Of a DNA stretch of 64,000 nt, positions 49,518-60,626 are shown piece after piece. Source of the stretch: Verrucomicrobiota bacterium (lineage in GTDB: Bacteria > Verrucomicrobiota > Verrucomicrobiia > Opitutales > Opitutaceae); NCBI GenBank assembly GCA_016235555.1, contig JACRKC010000085.1:20187-84186 (forward strand), read 5' to 3'. The position numbers and the translations under genes are program-made. Position 1 is the stretch's first letter. Every line of letters starts with the position of its first letter. The notes under the pieces were generated by a model. The model was given only the letters and a program-made list of their open reading frames with translations, was not told the origin of the DNA and made no database searches.

Positions 49518-52421
49518 ATGACCCAACACCTCCTGCCTTCACGGCGGCGGATTTTCTGGCTGTGTGCGCTGCTTGGCGCCGCCGTCTCCGCTGCTTCTGC
49601 CCAAACCCGTGGCATCGTTGCCGGCCAGGTCAGCAACGCCGCCACCTCCGTCTTCCTCGAAGGCGCCGAGGTCTCCGTCGTCGGCTCGACCGCCATCGCG
49701 CTCTCGGATCGCGACGGCAGCTTCGAACTCGTGCTGCCGCCCGGCCCCGCGACGCTCGTCGTGAGCTACACCGGCCTCGAAGCCAAACGCGTGGCCGTCG
49801 TCGTTCCGCAGGGCGGCCGCGTGGTCGAGAACGTCGCGCTCAGTTCTGGCATCTACAAACTCGAGGCGTTCACCGTGTCCGGCCCGCGCGAAGGTGGCGC
49901 CGCGGCGATCACGAAGCAGCGCGAGGCGCCCAACGTGAAAAACGTCGTGGCCTCCGACTCCTTCGGCAACGTCGCCGACGGCAACATCGGCGACTTTCTC
50001 CAGCAGTTGCCTGGCATCACCGCGGTTTACGTCGGCGCCGACGTGCGCTCGGTGCAGATCCGCGGGATCGACGGCGCGCTCAACTCCGTGACGATGGACG
50101 GCGACCGGATGGCCAGCTCGCAGTCGGCCGGCGCGGGCCGGACGTTCGAGTTCGAGCAGGCCTCGCTCAATAACATCGAGACGATCGAGGTCACCAAGGC
50201 GCCGACGCCCGACATGGATGCCGACTCGATCGGCGGCAACGTGAATATCGTGTCGAAGAGCGCGTTCGACCGGAACCAGCCGCGGCTCATCACCTATTCG
50301 CTCGGCGGGGTGTGGCGGCCAAAATACTTCACGCGCTCCGACAATTGGCTCCGCGAGCCGATCACCAACATCGGCCCGTCGGTGAATCTGTCCTACGCCG
50401 ACCGCCTCGGCTCCGAGAAACGCGTCGGCGTCTCGCTCAATTTCACCTATCACTCGCAGCCGGGCGGCGACACCGCGGCGCTCGCCACCTACCAGACCTC
50501 GCTCGCGGAGCCCTATTACACGCAGAACATCACGGTGCCGCGTCCGGCCGGCGCACCGCGCACGCGCCTCGCGATCGGCGGCAAGGTGGAATACAAGCTC
50601 AGCGAGCGCACCGTGCTCTCGCTCAACACGGCCTACAATTGGTTTCACGAGACGAACGACACGCGCGCGATGGTGCTCGGCACGTCGGCCAACGTCGCCA
50701 ACTTCCGTCCCGGCTACACGAGTTTCTTCGAGGAGGTGATCGCCAACGCCAACTCGTCCAGCGCCATCACGCTCACCACGGACGACAAATCCGGCCGCAC
50801 GATCCAGTTCGTGCCGACGGTGCGGCACCGGCTCGCCGGTCTCGATATCGACTACGGGCTGAGTTTCTCCAACTCGCAGACGTATTACGACTACGCGCCG
50901 AACGGCCGCCACTTTCGGTCGCGGCCCAAGGGGGCGGTTTCCTACCGCCTCGCGAACATCGGTTTCACGATCGACCGGCGGCAGAATCCGAAATGGCCCC
51001 AGTTCGCCCAGACCACCGGCCCGGATCTTTTCGATCTCGGCAACTACAACACGATGCTGCTCACGCAGAGCGACCGCATGGGCGAGGACCAGGTGCGGAC
51101 GGCGAAACTGAACGTGAAGAAGTCGTTCGCGTTCGCCGTGCCTTTCTACCTCAAGGCCGGCGGCGTGGTGCGCCAGCAGGAGCGCGCGCTCGATAATTTC
51201 TCGAAGCGCTACAACTTCGCCGGCCCCGACGGCCGGCTCACCACCGGCGACGAGGGTCTGGGCCAGTTCCGGGATACGACGCCGAAGTGGAGCGACTCCA
51301 ACGAGGGCTACCGCTCACCGCCGTGGGCCAATCCCTTCGCCGTGGCCCGCCACGCCGCGCTGTTTCCCGGCCAGTGGGTGGAAGACACCACATTCACCAA
51401 CACGTCGCGCCTCAACGGCGACCGCGGCATCACCGAGACGGTCACGGCTGGCTACGCCATGGGCAGCCTGCGCTGGTCAAAGCTTTCCTTGCTGGGCGGC
51501 GTGCGCGTCGAGCGCACCGAGACCGATGCCGAGGGCCCGATCACCGTCGCCGGGGTGATCCGCCGCACCAGCCGCAAAGGCTCCTACACGGACACGTTTC
51601 CCGGTCTGCACCTGCGCTATTCGCCGACGCGCAATCTCGTGTCGCGGCTCAGTTGGTCGTCCGGCATCGGCCGTCCGTCATTCGACCAGATCATGCCCGC
51701 CGACTCCGTCAACGACGTGGCGCAGACCGTCACGATCCGCAACCCGTCGCTCCGCCCGCAGTATTCGGATAACTTCGATGCGACCGTGGAGTATTACTTC
51801 GAGCCCGTCGGCTCGCTGACCGCGAGCGCCTTCATGAAGCAGATCGACGGCTTCCAATACACGGACAACAGCCAGTTCGTCGGCACCGGCGCGGACAACG
51901 GCTTCGACGGCCAATACGTCAACTACCGCCTCACGACCACGCGCAACGGCGGCAGCGCGAAGTATCGCGGTCTCGAGCTCGCCTACCAACAGCAGTTCAC
52001 GTTTCTGCCCGGCTTCTGGCGCGGCTTCGGCTTCTACGCCAACTACACCCGTCTGCTCACGCGGGGCGACTACGGCGGCACCACCGTGACGACACAGGTG
52101 GCCGGCTTTGTGCCGAAAACCGGCAACGTTGCGCTCACCTACCTCGGCCACGGCTTCAACCTGCGCCTCAACGCCGTCTGGCGCAGCGAGTATCTCGTGA
52201 CGAACAGCACCAACATCGCCTCGGTCGTTTATCAGGAGCCCAAGCTCCAGATTAACTTCAAGTCGCGTTACCAGTTCACGCGCAACACGGCCGTGTTTTG
52301 CGACATCGAGAACCTCAACAAGTCGCCCATCACGGAAACATGGGTCGGCAACAAGGACCGCCCGAACCAGACCCGCATCGTCGTCGCAAAGGTGGTTGCC
52401 GGCGTGAGCGGACGCTTCTGA
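49518..52421 (+). CDS. TonB-dependent receptor
   Basis: 967 aa from ATG 49518, chosen because a signal peptide follows ([20 protein letters not shown]). Residues about 33-110 form a carboxypeptidase-regulatory-like beta domain ([19 protein letters not shown]). The plug domain at about 130-260 contains [23 protein letters not shown] and [22 protein letters not shown]. The 22-strand outer-membrane barrel runs to the C-terminus, which ends in Phe (VAGVSGRF). It probably imports a glycan, siderophore or similar ligand. No TonB or glycanase gene is adjacent, except the ceramidase-like gene downstream. Confidence 0.92.
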   Translation: MTQHLLPSRRRIFWLCALLGAAVSAASAQTRGIVAGQVSNAATSVFLEGAEVSVVGSTAIALSDRDGSFELVLPPGPATLVVSYTGLEAKRVAVVVPQGGRVVENVALSSGIYKLEAFTVSGPREGGAAAITKQREAPNVKNVVASDSFGNVADGNIGDFLQQLPGITAVYVGADVRSVQIRGIDGALNSVTMDGDRMASSQSAGAGRTFEFEQASLNNIETIEVTKAPTPDMDADSIGGNVNIVSKSAFDRNQPRLITYSLGGVWRPKYFTRSDNWLREPITNIGPSVNLSYADRLGSEKRVGVSLNFTYHSQPGGDTAALATYQTSLAEPYYTQNITVPRPAGAPRTRLAIGGKVEYKLSERTVLSLNTAYNWFHETNDTRAMVLGTSANVANFRPGYTSFFEEVIANANSSSAITLTTDDKSGRTIQFVPTVRHRLAGLDIDYGLSFSNSQTYYDYAPNGRHFRSRPKGAVSYRLANIGFTIDRRQNPKWPQFAQTTGPDLFDLGNYNTMLLTQSDRMGEDQVRTAKLNVKKSFAFAVPFYLKAGGVVRQQERALDNFSKRYNFAGPDGRLTTGDEGLGQFRDTTPKWSDSNEGYRSPPWANPFAVARHAALFPGQWVEDTTFTNTSRLNGDRGITETVTAGYAMGSLRWSKLSLLGGVRVERTETDAEGPITVAGVIRRTSRKGSYTDTFPGLHLRYSPTRNLVSRLSWSSGIGRPSFDQIMPADSVNDVAQTVTIRNPSLRPQYSDNFDATVEYYFEPVGSLTASAFMKQIDGFQYTDNSQFVGTGADNGFDGQYVNYRLTTTRNGGSAKYRGLELAYQQQFTFLPGFWRGFGFYANYTRLLTRGDYGGTTVTTQVAGFVPKTGNVALTYLGHGFNLRLNAVWRSEYLVTNSTNIASVVYQEPKLQINFKSRYQFTRNTAVFCDIENLNKSPITETWVGNKDRPNQTRIVVAKVVAGVSGRF

Positions 52422-52503
52422 AGTAGGTGGGCGGGCACGTCCCCGTGCCCGCATTCTTCGACTCCCTTCCATGCGCAGTTCGAGATCGATGCCACCTGAT
52501 GCC

Positions 52504-53913
52504 ATGCGGGCGCAGGGACGCGCCCGCCCACCCACGATCGCCGCGGGCGCGCTTCGGACAGTTGTTTTGTTGTCGTTCGCGCTCATGGCCTTCGCGCGCG
52601 CCGCGGAGCCCGCCGTCACCCTGCGCGTCGGCGCCGCGCAGGCCGACATCACGCCGGAGCCGGCGGTGCTGAATTGGGTCACCGGCAAACCCTACGGCAC
52701 GGTCACCGATCCGATCGCGCTCCACGCGCTCGTGCTCGACGACGGCACCAGCAAGGCCGTGCTGATTCGCTGGGATCTCGTGGACGTGTCCGAGTCGGCG
52801 CGCGACGAAGTGCGGCGGGTCGTGAGCGGCGCCCTCGCGATGCCGGCGGGCAACATCATGATCAACGCGAGCCATAATCACTCCGCGCCGTGGGCGCCCG
52901 CGTGGCGCGGCGGGTATCGCGGCAACGAGAGCGACACGTGGTGGGCGGTGCGCTACATGCCGTCGCAAAACGAGTTTCCGCCCTTCAAGCGTTGGATGGA
53001 AAAACTCCTCGTCGCAGCGGAAAAGGCCGCGCGTGACGCCGCGGCCGCCGCGCGCACCGCGACGCCGACGATCGGCCGCGTGGCCGTCTACGAATACGTG
53101 TGGAACCGCCGTCCGCGCGCGCCCGCGTGGGGGCTCGCCGAGGTCAAGCGGCCCGCGCCCATCCAATACAACCACCCCGACTGGGCGCCGGAGGTGCTCC
53201 AGGGAGGAGCGAGCTTCGGCCCGCTCGACCGCACGCTCGCGACCGTGTCCTTCGTCGGGGCCGACGGGAAAAATGTCGCGTCGCTGTTCCACGTCGCCTG
53301 CCACGCGGTGTCGATCTACCCGTCGAATCCGGCGCTCGACTCCGACTGGCCCGGGCCGGCTTCGCGCGCGATCGCCGGTGCGCTCGGCGGCGAGGCGCTC
53401 TTCTTGCAGGGTTGCACCGGGGACATCAATCCGTGGCGGCGGGGTGCCGCGGCCGTGGCCGAAATGGCGGCCGGCTTTGCGAAGAAAGCGCAGCTCGCGC
53501 AGCGCTACGGCGTGAAACTCACGACCGGCCCGTTGCATGTCGGCCGTCGCACCATCGCGCTACCCCTCATGCCCGAAGCGAAGAAGCGCATCGGCGCCGA
53601 CACCGTCGACGCCGAGGTGCAGGCCATCACCTGCGGCCCGCTTGCGATCGTCGCGCTCCCGGGAGAACCGATGACGGAGCTGGCGCTGGCCATCCGCGAG
53701 AAGTCGCCGTTTCCGCAGACACTCGTGCTGGGTTACTCCAACGGTAACGGTGTCCACTACGTCGGCATGCCCGGAGAAAAGGCGCGGGGCGGCTATGAGG
53801 CCGGTGTCGCCGGCGCCGGCACCGACGAGTGCGGCGCGATCTTGGTCGATACCGCTGTCGCGATCCTGCGCGACGTCGCCTCCACCGCCGGGATTCCAAG
53901 CGCCGGTAAGTAG
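52504..53913 (+). CDS. Secreted neutral/alkaline ceramidase-like hydrolase
   Basis: About 469 aa from ATG 52504; starts at 52471 or later in the signal peptide are possible because the 5' end overlaps a GC-rich host palindrome. The signal is RTVVLLSFALMAFARA. LRVGAAQADITPEP is the family opening. INASHNHSAPWAP gives the zinc-binding HNH pair, HVACHAVSIYP a further conserved His, and FLQGCTGDINPW the conserved active-site block. Family members hydrolyse ceramide-like N-acyl bonds, though many bacterial relatives have unknown substrates. It is cotranscribed in direction with the TonB receptor. Confidence 0.8.
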   Translation: MRAQGRARPPTIAAGALRTVVLLSFALMAFARAAEPAVTLRVGAAQADITPEPAVLNWVTGKPYGTVTDPIALHALVLDDGTSKAVLIRWDLVDVSESARDEVRRVVSGALAMPAGNIMINASHNHSAPWAPAWRGGYRGNESDTWWAVRYMPSQNEFPPFKRWMEKLLVAAEKAARDAAAAARTATPTIGRVAVYEYVWNRRPRAPAWGLAEVKRPAPIQYNHPDWAPEVLQGGASFGPLDRTLATVSFVGADGKNVASLFHVACHAVSIYPSNPALDSDWPGPASRAIAGALGGEALFLQGCTGDINPWRRGAAAVAEMAAGFAKKAQLAQRYGVKLTTGPLHVGRRTIALPLMPEAKKRIGADTVDAEVQAITCGPLAIVALPGEPMTELALAIREKSPFPQTLVLGYSNGNGVHYVGMPGEKARGGYEAGVAGAGTDECGAILVDTAVAILRDVASTAGIPSAGK

Positions 53914-54024
53914 GGCGGATCTGTGACCCGCCCCCCCCCGAACGTCCGGCGTCTGTTGATTGTGCGAATCTCACATGACGTCTCGTAACCTACCCGCAGT
54001 GAGCCTGCCGAACGCGTCGAAGCC

Positions 54025-55320
54025 CTACTTCACTTCGAACGCTCCGAGGTCAGGAGCCGCGCCTTTGAAGGGGAGTTCGACGGAGATGCCGGCGTCGAGC
54101 AGGCGGCTGCCGGGCTTGGGGTGCATGAACGGAATCTCGGGCAGGCTGCCGTCGGGTTGGCGCGGGCCGTCGACGCCCTTGGGCTCGGTGGTCAGAAAGT
54201 CGTCGGCGGTGACGGTGAAATCCTCGAGGTTCCAGGCGTTGAACTGATCATCGGGTGGATTGCGGTCGTGGCCGGACATCGTCGGGGCGGCGCCGAGGGC
54301 GACGTTGTTGCGCAGCACGTGCGTGACCGGCTTGGTCAGGCGTGGCGCCACTTTCAGGTCGAATTGGCGGGGATTGTTGAACGCGGTGTTGTTGTAGAAG
54401 CGCAACATGCCGGGGTGGTAGTTGGCGTTGAAACCTTCGGCGCGGTTGTTGAACGCGAGGCTGTGGTGGATCACGTGCACGGCGATGTGGCCCGGGAACC
54501 GCGCGGGGTTGAGCAGCCAGCCGCCCATCTTGAAGCCGCCGCCGTTGCCGGCGCGCTGGTCGGTGTCGGGCACGAAGCCGTTGCTCCACGCCCAGCAGTG
54601 CTCGATGCGGTGCACGCCGCGGGCGTGGATCAGATCGAAGCCGTCGTCGCTGTTGGCCCACGCGCGGCAGCCGCGGAAGACATTGCCATCCTGGCGGGCG
54701 TGGCCGCCGAAGCCGTCGGCGTTTTCGCCGCGCTTGTCGGGATCGTAGTTGTGGTGGGAATCGCAGTTGAGCACGAGGTTGTCGCCGCCGTCGGCAATGA
54801 AGAACCCCGGGCCTTCGTTGTGGTGGAGATTGAGCCGTTCGAAGATGTTGTGGCTGCCGCCCTCGACGCGGATGCCCCACGACTCGTTCGTGTTGGTCAG
54901 GATTTGCTGCACGCCGCGCACCTCGAGTCCGCGCAGGTGCAGCCAGTCGCCTTTGACGCTGATGCCGCGGATCCGGACGGGCGTGGCGAGTTGGTGGAAA
55001 TCGAAGACAGGTGTCTCGTCACGGTAGGCCCAGTAGTTGATGCGCTTTCCCTCGGCGCCGCTCTTGGTGAGCAAAATGCCGATGTCGATCTTGGTGCCGC
55101 TGAAGACGTAGGTGCCGCCGCGGAGCCAGACGGTGTCGCCGGGTGTGACGGCCTCCTGCGCGCGCGTGACCGATGCGAACGGCTGCGCGAGGGTGCCGGG
55201 GTTAGTGTCGTTGCCCGCGGGGTGAACGTAAAATTCGGCGGCGGTGGTGGCGTGGCCGGCGAGCAGGGCGAGGGCGAGAGCGGCGATGGCGATCCACGAA
55301 GAGTGGGAGCGGGGTTTCAT
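54025..55320 (-). CDS. Secreted parallel beta-helix protein (PL9 pectate-lyase-like)
   Basis: 431 aa with a signal peptide (SWIAIAALALALLAGHATTA). EFYVHPAGNDTNPGTLAQPF opens the DUF1565-type helix. The central repeats include SHNIFERLNLHHNEGPGFFI, GENADGFGGH and NSDDGFDLIHA, whose Asp residues match the calcium site of PL9 lyases. A Lys in GGGFKMGGW is a candidate catalytic base. Likely role: extracellular or periplasmic breakdown of pectin-like polysaccharide. Confidence 0.85.
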   Translation of the reverse strand: MKPRSHSSWIAIAALALALLAGHATTAAEFYVHPAGNDTNPGTLAQPFASVTRAQEAVTPGDTVWLRGGTYVFSGTKIDIGILLTKSGAEGKRINYWAYRDETPVFDFHQLATPVRIRGISVKGDWLHLRGLEVRGVQQILTNTNESWGIRVEGGSHNIFERLNLHHNEGPGFFIADGGDNLVLNCDSHHNYDPDKRGENADGFGGHARQDGNVFRGCRAWANSDDGFDLIHARGVHRIEHCWAWSNGFVPDTDQRAGNGGGFKMGGWLLNPARFPGHIAVHVIHHSLAFNNRAEGFNANYHPGMLRFYNNTAFNNPRQFDLKVAPRLTKPVTHVLRNNVALGAAPTMSGHDRNPPDDQFNAWNLEDFTVTADDFLTTEPKGVDGPRQPDGSLPEIPFMHPKPGSRLLDAGISVELPFKGAAPDLGAFEVK

Positions 55321-55695
55321 GGGGACAAAGCTGTGGAGTGAAACGGGGGCCGACGACCTCGTGAGAAGCGGACAGTCTAGTTCGCGATTGGCTGGACTCG
55401 CGGGAAGACCGGGGAGGACTACAGGTGGACACGGATCAACACGGATTTTTTTGGGTAACCACTAATGGATTTGGCCAAGGGCCAAATCTGGATGCAGTGG
55501 CTCCGGCTGATCGCCTTCGCTTTGAGTTTTTGGCGCTCGCTCATCGCGAGCGAAGATTTACGGGCTGGAGTAGTGGTGAGTTTCCAGTCTCGGCTGCGAT
55601 TAGCAGCCGCCGATGAGTGGTTAACACACCTTGAAACTGCCGCGCTTTTTCCTTTGGCGGGATCGGTGCGGGCCGCCATTACAACCCGGTTCCCC
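55321..55695. other. Intergenic region
   Basis: 375 bp between the divergent beta-helix and DUF1801 genes. It contains a short palindrome, ATTTGGCCAAGGGCCAAAT (about 55471-55489). I see no gene, RNA or clear promoter. The open frame before 55696 has no recognisable protein sequence. Confidence 0.4.
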
Positions 55696-56085
55696 ATGCA
55701 CCCCGACACCCGAAGCTACAACGCGGGCCAGACGCCCGATGTCCGCAAGATTTGCGATCGACTGGCCCGGGAAATCGATCGGGCGCTGCCGGAGGCGGAG
55801 AACAAGATCTGGCACGCGCACCCGGTGTGGTTCCTCGACGGCAACCCGGTCGTCGGCTACAGCAAGTTGAAGGACTGCGTGCGCCTGTTGTTCTGGAGCG
55901 GGCAGTCGTTCGAGGAGGCCGGACTGAAGAATGAAGGCAGTTTCAAGGCGGCGGAGGCCCGCTACGTGGCCGCCGCCGAGGTGAACGCGGAGGATCTGCA
56001 GCGCTGGCTCGGGAAGGCGCGCGACATCCAGTGGGATTACAAGAACATCGTGCGCCGCAAGGGCCGCTTGGAGCGACTCAAGTAG
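55696..56085 (+). CDS. DUF1801 family protein
   Basis: 129 aa from ATG 55696 (MHPDTRSYNAGQTPDV). ICDRLAREIDRALPEAENKIWHAHPVWFLDGNPVVGYSKLK and the downstream VRLLFWSGQSFEEAGL fit the DUF1801/YdhG-like fold, a small cytoplasmic protein distantly related to iron-chaperone frataxin-like proteins. The molecular role is not established. It stands alone. Confidence 0.75.
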   Translation: MHPDTRSYNAGQTPDVRKICDRLAREIDRALPEAENKIWHAHPVWFLDGNPVVGYSKLKDCVRLLFWSGQSFEEAGLKNEGSFKAAEARYVAAAEVNAEDLQRWLGKARDIQWDYKNIVRRKGRLERLK

Positions 56086-56410
56086 GCGGGTGACGGTGGC
56101 GCGACGATTCGCCACGTAGGTCGGGCTTCACGCCCGACACCCGGACGGACGGGACAAGGTGTCGGGGATAAACCCCGACCTACACAGACGGCGTGGCGCG
56201 TTTCGAAATGCCATGCCTGCGGGGATTTTTCCGGAGGGCGGTGCGCCGTCGCCGCCGCAGAAAGGCACGGCGCTGACGGAGCAGCGCCCTCCGATTCGGA
56301 ATCTCGGACCGTCTCTACGAATTTTTTCACACGAGGTTATCACGTCGCCGTGAGGCCCGCGCGGCGATACACGGGCGTCGTCGAGCGACGCCCCTACATG
56401 TCGCTGGTGG
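56086..56410. other. Intergenic region with palindromic repeats
   Basis: A stem GTAGGTCGGGCTTCACGCCC (56115 onward) pairs with the complement of GGGGATAAACCCCGACCTAC (ending near 56184). No gene. The far end holds the transcript end of the TonB receptor on the minus strand. Confidence 0.45.
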
Positions 56411-59400
56411 TCAGAACGTGCCCTTGACGCCGAAGGCCCACTGGGCGCCGTAGGAATTGGTGGAGCTGCGGCGGGCGTAGACGGGCGTGTCGGCCTGGTA
56501 GCGGGAGTTGTTGAACCAGACGTTGGTCACGTTGCGGCCGCTGGCGAAGAGGGTGAGGCGGCGGCTGAGCTGGTAGCTCAGGTTGACGTCCATCGTGGTG
56601 CGGGCGTCCTGGTAAACCTTGGCGAGCGGTCCCTGGCCGGTGGAGGCGCCGCGGTCCTGCTCGCCGCGGTGGTGCCAGTTGAGCATGACGGTAAGCGGAC
56701 GCTTGGTGAAGGTGACGCCCCAGTTGGCGCTCGTGGGCACGAAGCGCGTGAAGGCGGCGCTGCGGCTGCCCTCGAGTTTCAGCTTCGTGGCGTTGGCGAA
56801 CACGCTGAAGTAGCGGCCCCATTTTCCGAACTGCGTGAGCGACTGGCGGACGTTGAGCTCGACGCCGGACACGCGGGCGTCGCCGGAGTTGATAGTCGTG
56901 TCGAGGAACCAGCCGACGTAGCGCTGATCGAGATCCAATTCGTCGAGAAGCTCCGGCGTCGCGATCCTCTGCAGGTTACCGAAGAAATTTGTGATGTCTT
57001 TGCGGAAGACGCCGCCGGTGATGAGGCCACCGTTCTCGGTGTAGTATTCGGCGGAGAGATCGTAGTTCTGGGCGGTCCACGGCTTGAGTCCGGTGTTGCG
57101 GATATTGATGTTGCCTGGGATCGCGGACGGGTCGCTGTTGTTTTCGGGGATGTCGTTCTCGGTGATGGTGGCGTTCGGCACGATGTTGGCGAAGTCGGGC
57201 CGACCGTAGGTCTTGGCATAGGCGGCGCGGAGGAGGAATTTCTCGGTGACGTTGAAGTTTACGTGGGCGCTTGGGTAGTAGCCGTCGTAGGCGCGGTTGG
57301 CGTGGTTGGCGCGCTCCAGCCGGACCAAGCGTAACTCTTCCATGGAGCCGGCGGCGCCAGCCTCCGGCTTGCGGATACGCTGGCCGGCGGCGTTACGCAA
57401 GAACGCGCCGCTTGTAGTGCGCTGCCAGACGTTGGCCGGCTCGTAGAGCGGACCGACGCCCTTGTCGTGCGTCTTCTCGTAGCGCACGCCGGTGAGGAAC
57501 GAGATGCGGTTGCGGAAGAAGCGGAGTTCGGTCTGCGCGTAGAGGCCGGTGACCGTCTCGAGGATCTGTTCGGAGCCGACGATGCGGCTCTGCTCCTCGG
57601 CGACGAGCTGCGCGGCGGTCTGGGTGAAGATGCGCGGATCCTGGCGCCAGGCCTCGACGGCGCGGTTGTTGGAAAGCCACGGGATGTTATCGAAGCCGAA
57701 ATAGTTCGGGCGGTTCTTGTAGACCTGGCCGACGAAGGGCGCGGGCGAGAGATTGCCGCTCGGCGGCGTGTAGGTGAACGTGCGGTTGTAGGAGCGACGG
57801 TCGCGGTCCTGCGCGCGGTAGCGGCCGCCGATCTGGAGGTTGGTCGGGATGTCGAAGACGTTGAACGCGCGTTTCAGGTCGAGGTTGTAGCCGAAGACGT
57901 CCTCCTTGTGGTCGCGGTAGTCGGTCTGCGCGGCGGTGTTGAGGCGGTAGTTGTTGATGTCGTAGAGATCGACTTCGCGGCCGGTGTTGTCGAAGGCCCG
58001 CGTGGTCGTCGGGCGCACGTCGGTGATGCCCTCGAAGCTCACGCGCACCGGATTGACCAGCGCGGTGGTGAGCGACTGGAAGCTGCCTTTCTGCTCGTAG
58101 CGGCGCCAGGTCTTGGAATTCGAGATGCTGGCGGCGGAGTCGAGGAGCCAGGTGCCGTCGTCGTAGCGGTAGCGGGTGTTGGCGGCGATGGTGCGGGCGT
58201 CGATGTGGAGGAAGTTGCCGCTGAACGTGACGCCGCCGCGGCCGGTGGCGCCGATGGTGCGGGTGCCGTCGTAGCTGAGCGGAGTGCCGCCGGCGACGCT
58301 CGGCGTGGCGTTGGTGCCGGCGGTGGTGGTGCGGGTGATGTTGCCGTTCTTGTCGCGGTAGTAGCTCGCCTGGCTGCCGAAGGAGAGGACGGAGTTGCGG
58401 GTGATGCGCCAGTCGGCCTTCAGGCTGGTGGAGTCGCGCGTATACCATTTGGGCGCGTCGACGATGGCGTGGGATTGGAGAAACGGCTTCGCCGGCGTGG
58501 CGCCGGTGCCGGCGGCGGTGGCGTTCCACGTCATGGTGGAGATGTTCTGTTCGTTCCACTGCTTCGAGTGCAGCCCGGTGAACACGATGCCGAAGTTTTT
58601 GGTGATCGGCAGGGTGAGGTCGAAATCGAAGCCCGGGTTCACGCGCGGCTCGAGGGTGTCGAAGGGGAAGGGTTGATCCTTGATCATCATGCCGTCGCTG
58701 CTGGCGTTGAGGAACGCACGGTAGTTGAACGCCATGCGGCTGCGCTCGAAGGAACTCTTGCTGATCATGTTGACGGTGCCGGAAATGCCGTCGGCGGGAT
58801 TGGCGGGCGTGGGGACCTTGGTGACCTCGATGCGCGAGACGTTGTTGATCGAGACCTGGGTGAAGAGGAACGCGCGGTTGGCGGCGCTGCCGGAGGCGTT
58901 GGCGAGCTGCGCGCCGTCGGCGGTGACGGCGGTCATGTTGGAATCGAAGCCGCGCACGGCGACGGCGTTGGGCGAGGCGTCGGAATACTCGATCGTCACG
59001 CCCGGCATGAACTTCATGAACTCGGCCACGTTGCCCTCGGTGACATCGCCGAAGGCGTCGGTGGCGACGACGTTCTTGATGTTCTTCGCGAAGCGCTGCT
59101 CGTTGGTCGCAAGGGCCTCGCCCTCGGTGAGCTTGGAGGCCGAGAGCACGAACGCGTCGAGTTTCACCGTGCCCGAGGCCGAGGCGGCGCCGTAGCGGTC
59201 GCGGCTGTTGAGATTGATGTCGCGTTCGTTGCGCTGGCCGGCGGCGACGGTAAGCGGCACCTGCAGCGGATCGAGGCCGGAGTAGAGCACCTCGAGCGTG
59301 ACCGCGCCGGCGGGGACGCGGGGAAGCACGAAGCCGCCGGTCTCGTCGGTGAACGCGGTGAGGTCCGTGCCCTTCACGGTCACGCGGGCGTTGTTGAGAT

Positions 59401-59578
59401 ACTGGCCGGTGGCCTCGTTCTGCACCCGGCCGGAGATTTCGCCGGTGGCGGACGTATGCGCGGGCAGGCGGGACGGAGCGACGGCGAGCGCGAGGGCGGC
59501 GAGCGCGGCCAGGGGCGCGGTGAGGGTCCGGGTCCAGCGGCGCAGAAACGCGTGGGGCGACAGGGCGGTCAGGGTCAT
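56411..59578 (-). CDS. TonB-dependent receptor with carboxypeptidase-like domain
   Basis: 1055 aa from ATG 59578; the open frame upstream is not protein-like. Signal peptide TAPLAALAALALAVAPSRLPA. Residues about 45-125 form a carboxypeptidase regulatory-like domain (ATGEISGRVQNEATGQYLNNA). The plug has VVATDAFGDVTEGNVAEFMKFMPG and IEVTKVPTPANPADGISGTVN. The beta barrel ends in KGTF, the usual C-terminal aromatic. This receptor subtype (FexA/TonB-CarboxypepD) is expanded in Opitutaceae. The ligand is unknown. Confidence 0.92.
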   Translation of the reverse strand: MTLTALSPHAFLRRWTRTLTAPLAALAALALAVAPSRLPAHTSATGEISGRVQNEATGQYLNNARVTVKGTDLTAFTDETGGFVLPRVPAGAVTLEVLYSGLDPLQVPLTVAAGQRNERDINLNSRDRYGAASASGTVKLDAFVLSASKLTEGEALATNEQRFAKNIKNVVATDAFGDVTEGNVAEFMKFMPGVTIEYSDASPNAVAVRGFDSNMTAVTADGAQLANASGSAANRAFLFTQVSINNVSRIEVTKVPTPANPADGISGTVNMISKSSFERSRMAFNYRAFLNASSDGMMIKDQPFPFDTLEPRVNPGFDFDLTLPITKNFGIVFTGLHSKQWNEQNISTMTWNATAAGTGATPAKPFLQSHAIVDAPKWYTRDSTSLKADWRITRNSVLSFGSQASYYRDKNGNITRTTTAGTNATPSVAGGTPLSYDGTRTIGATGRGGVTFSGNFLHIDARTIAANTRYRYDDGTWLLDSAASISNSKTWRRYEQKGSFQSLTTALVNPVRVSFEGITDVRPTTTRAFDNTGREVDLYDINNYRLNTAAQTDYRDHKEDVFGYNLDLKRAFNVFDIPTNLQIGGRYRAQDRDRRSYNRTFTYTPPSGNLSPAPFVGQVYKNRPNYFGFDNIPWLSNNRAVEAWRQDPRIFTQTAAQLVAEEQSRIVGSEQILETVTGLYAQTELRFFRNRISFLTGVRYEKTHDKGVGPLYEPANVWQRTTSGAFLRNAAGQRIRKPEAGAAGSMEELRLVRLERANHANRAYDGYYPSAHVNFNVTEKFLLRAAYAKTYGRPDFANIVPNATITENDIPENNSDPSAIPGNINIRNTGLKPWTAQNYDLSAEYYTENGGLITGGVFRKDITNFFGNLQRIATPELLDELDLDQRYVGWFLDTTINSGDARVSGVELNVRQSLTQFGKWGRYFSVFANATKLKLEGSRSAAFTRFVPTSANWGVTFTKRPLTVMLNWHHRGEQDRGASTGQGPLAKVYQDARTTMDVNLSYQLSRRLTLFASGRNVTNVWFNNSRYQADTPVYARRSSTNSYGAQWAFGVKGTF

Positions 59579-59951
59579 GGTATTCGGGGTTTGGGGTGGT
59601 GTGTGCGACGCGGATCGCAGCTGGCGACGCACGGAGGATGGGGTAACGGCGACAGCCAATGCGAGGCGGCTGGAGCGGCAATCGCAATATTTAGCCGGCG
59701 TGGGGCCGGGGCGCAGCCCGGATTCTTGCCGTCCGGTAAGAGCGACGGAGCGGCGGTTTTCAACCGCCGGGCTTGGGCGTTTGGAAAAGCGCCCTCCGCA
59801 GTGCACGAAAGTGAGATGCGCCCGTGGAGCCGCCGCCGGCCTCGCGGCGGGACAAGAGATGCGCAGGCCTGCGGCGATGGCGGCTATCAAATTTTTCAAC
59901 TCACCCGGCTGAGCGACCTGATGCTACGATGCGGTCGTTCAACCAAACCAC
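59579..59951. other. Intergenic region
   Basis: 373 bp between the divergent TonB receptor and the 181-aa gene. No gene or clear RNA element was recognised. It contains short GC-rich stems (for example around CGGTTTTCAACCGCCGG near 59754). Confidence 0.4.
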
Positions 59952-60497
59952 ATGAAGATTCAATCCTTCCTTCTCACCGGCAGCCTCCTCCTGTCCGCCG
60001 TCGCCCAGGCGACTGCGGCCGCGGAATCCCCCAGCGGGAAAATCGGCGTCTACGACTCCCGGGTCGTGGCCTACGCGCATTTCTGGAGCGAACCCGAGCG
60101 GGCGGCGCGCGATGCGCTCATGGCCGCGGCGCGGGCGGCGAAGCAGACCGACGCGGCACGCTTCAAGGAACTCAGTGCGCAGCTCGCGGCCGCGCAAAAA
60201 CGCTCGCATCTCCAAGTGTTCAGCACCGCGCCGGCGGACGAGGCGATGGCCGCGCTCAAGGACAAGCTGCCCGCCCTGCAGCAGGAGCTGGGCGTCGGCC
60301 GGTTGGCCTCCGCGTGGGACGAGGCCGCGTTGAAAGACGTGCCGGCGGCGAGTCGCGTCGATGTGACCGACCGGCTCGTGCAGGAGCTGTTGCCGAAGGC
60401 CGACGACAAACAGAAAAAAACCATCGCCGAGATGAAGAAGGCGAAGCCGATGCCCCTTGCGAAGGCGAAGGAACTGGCCGAGGCGGGGAAGCTTTGA
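59952..60497 (+). CDS. Secreted helical protein of unknown function
   Basis: 181 aa with a signal peptide (MKIQSFLLTGSLLLSAVAQATA). KIGVYDSRVVAYAHFW opens the mature part like an OmpH/Skp-style strand-helix. Two Ala/Lys-rich helices follow (RAARDALMAAARAAKQTDA). I do not recognise a family and the length is short for a chaperone. It ends in a Lys-rich tail with AKAKELAEAGKL. Confidence 0.6.
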   Translation: MKIQSFLLTGSLLLSAVAQATAAAESPSGKIGVYDSRVVAYAHFWSEPERAARDALMAAARAAKQTDAARFKELSAQLAAAQKRSHLQVFSTAPADEAMAALKDKLPALQQELGVGRLASAWDEAALKDVPAASRVDVTDRLVQELLPKADDKQKKTIAEMKKAKPMPLAKAKELAEAGKL

Positions 60498-60626
60498 GGC
60501 GCTCGCGCGTCCTGACGGGCCGCCCGGAGGTCGGCCCCTACCGTCCGGCAAAAGTGCCTGAGAGCCTGCAGTGCAGCGCCCCCGGAAGAAACGTGACAGC
60601 GCCACGCCGGGTAGCGGCGAGCGTGA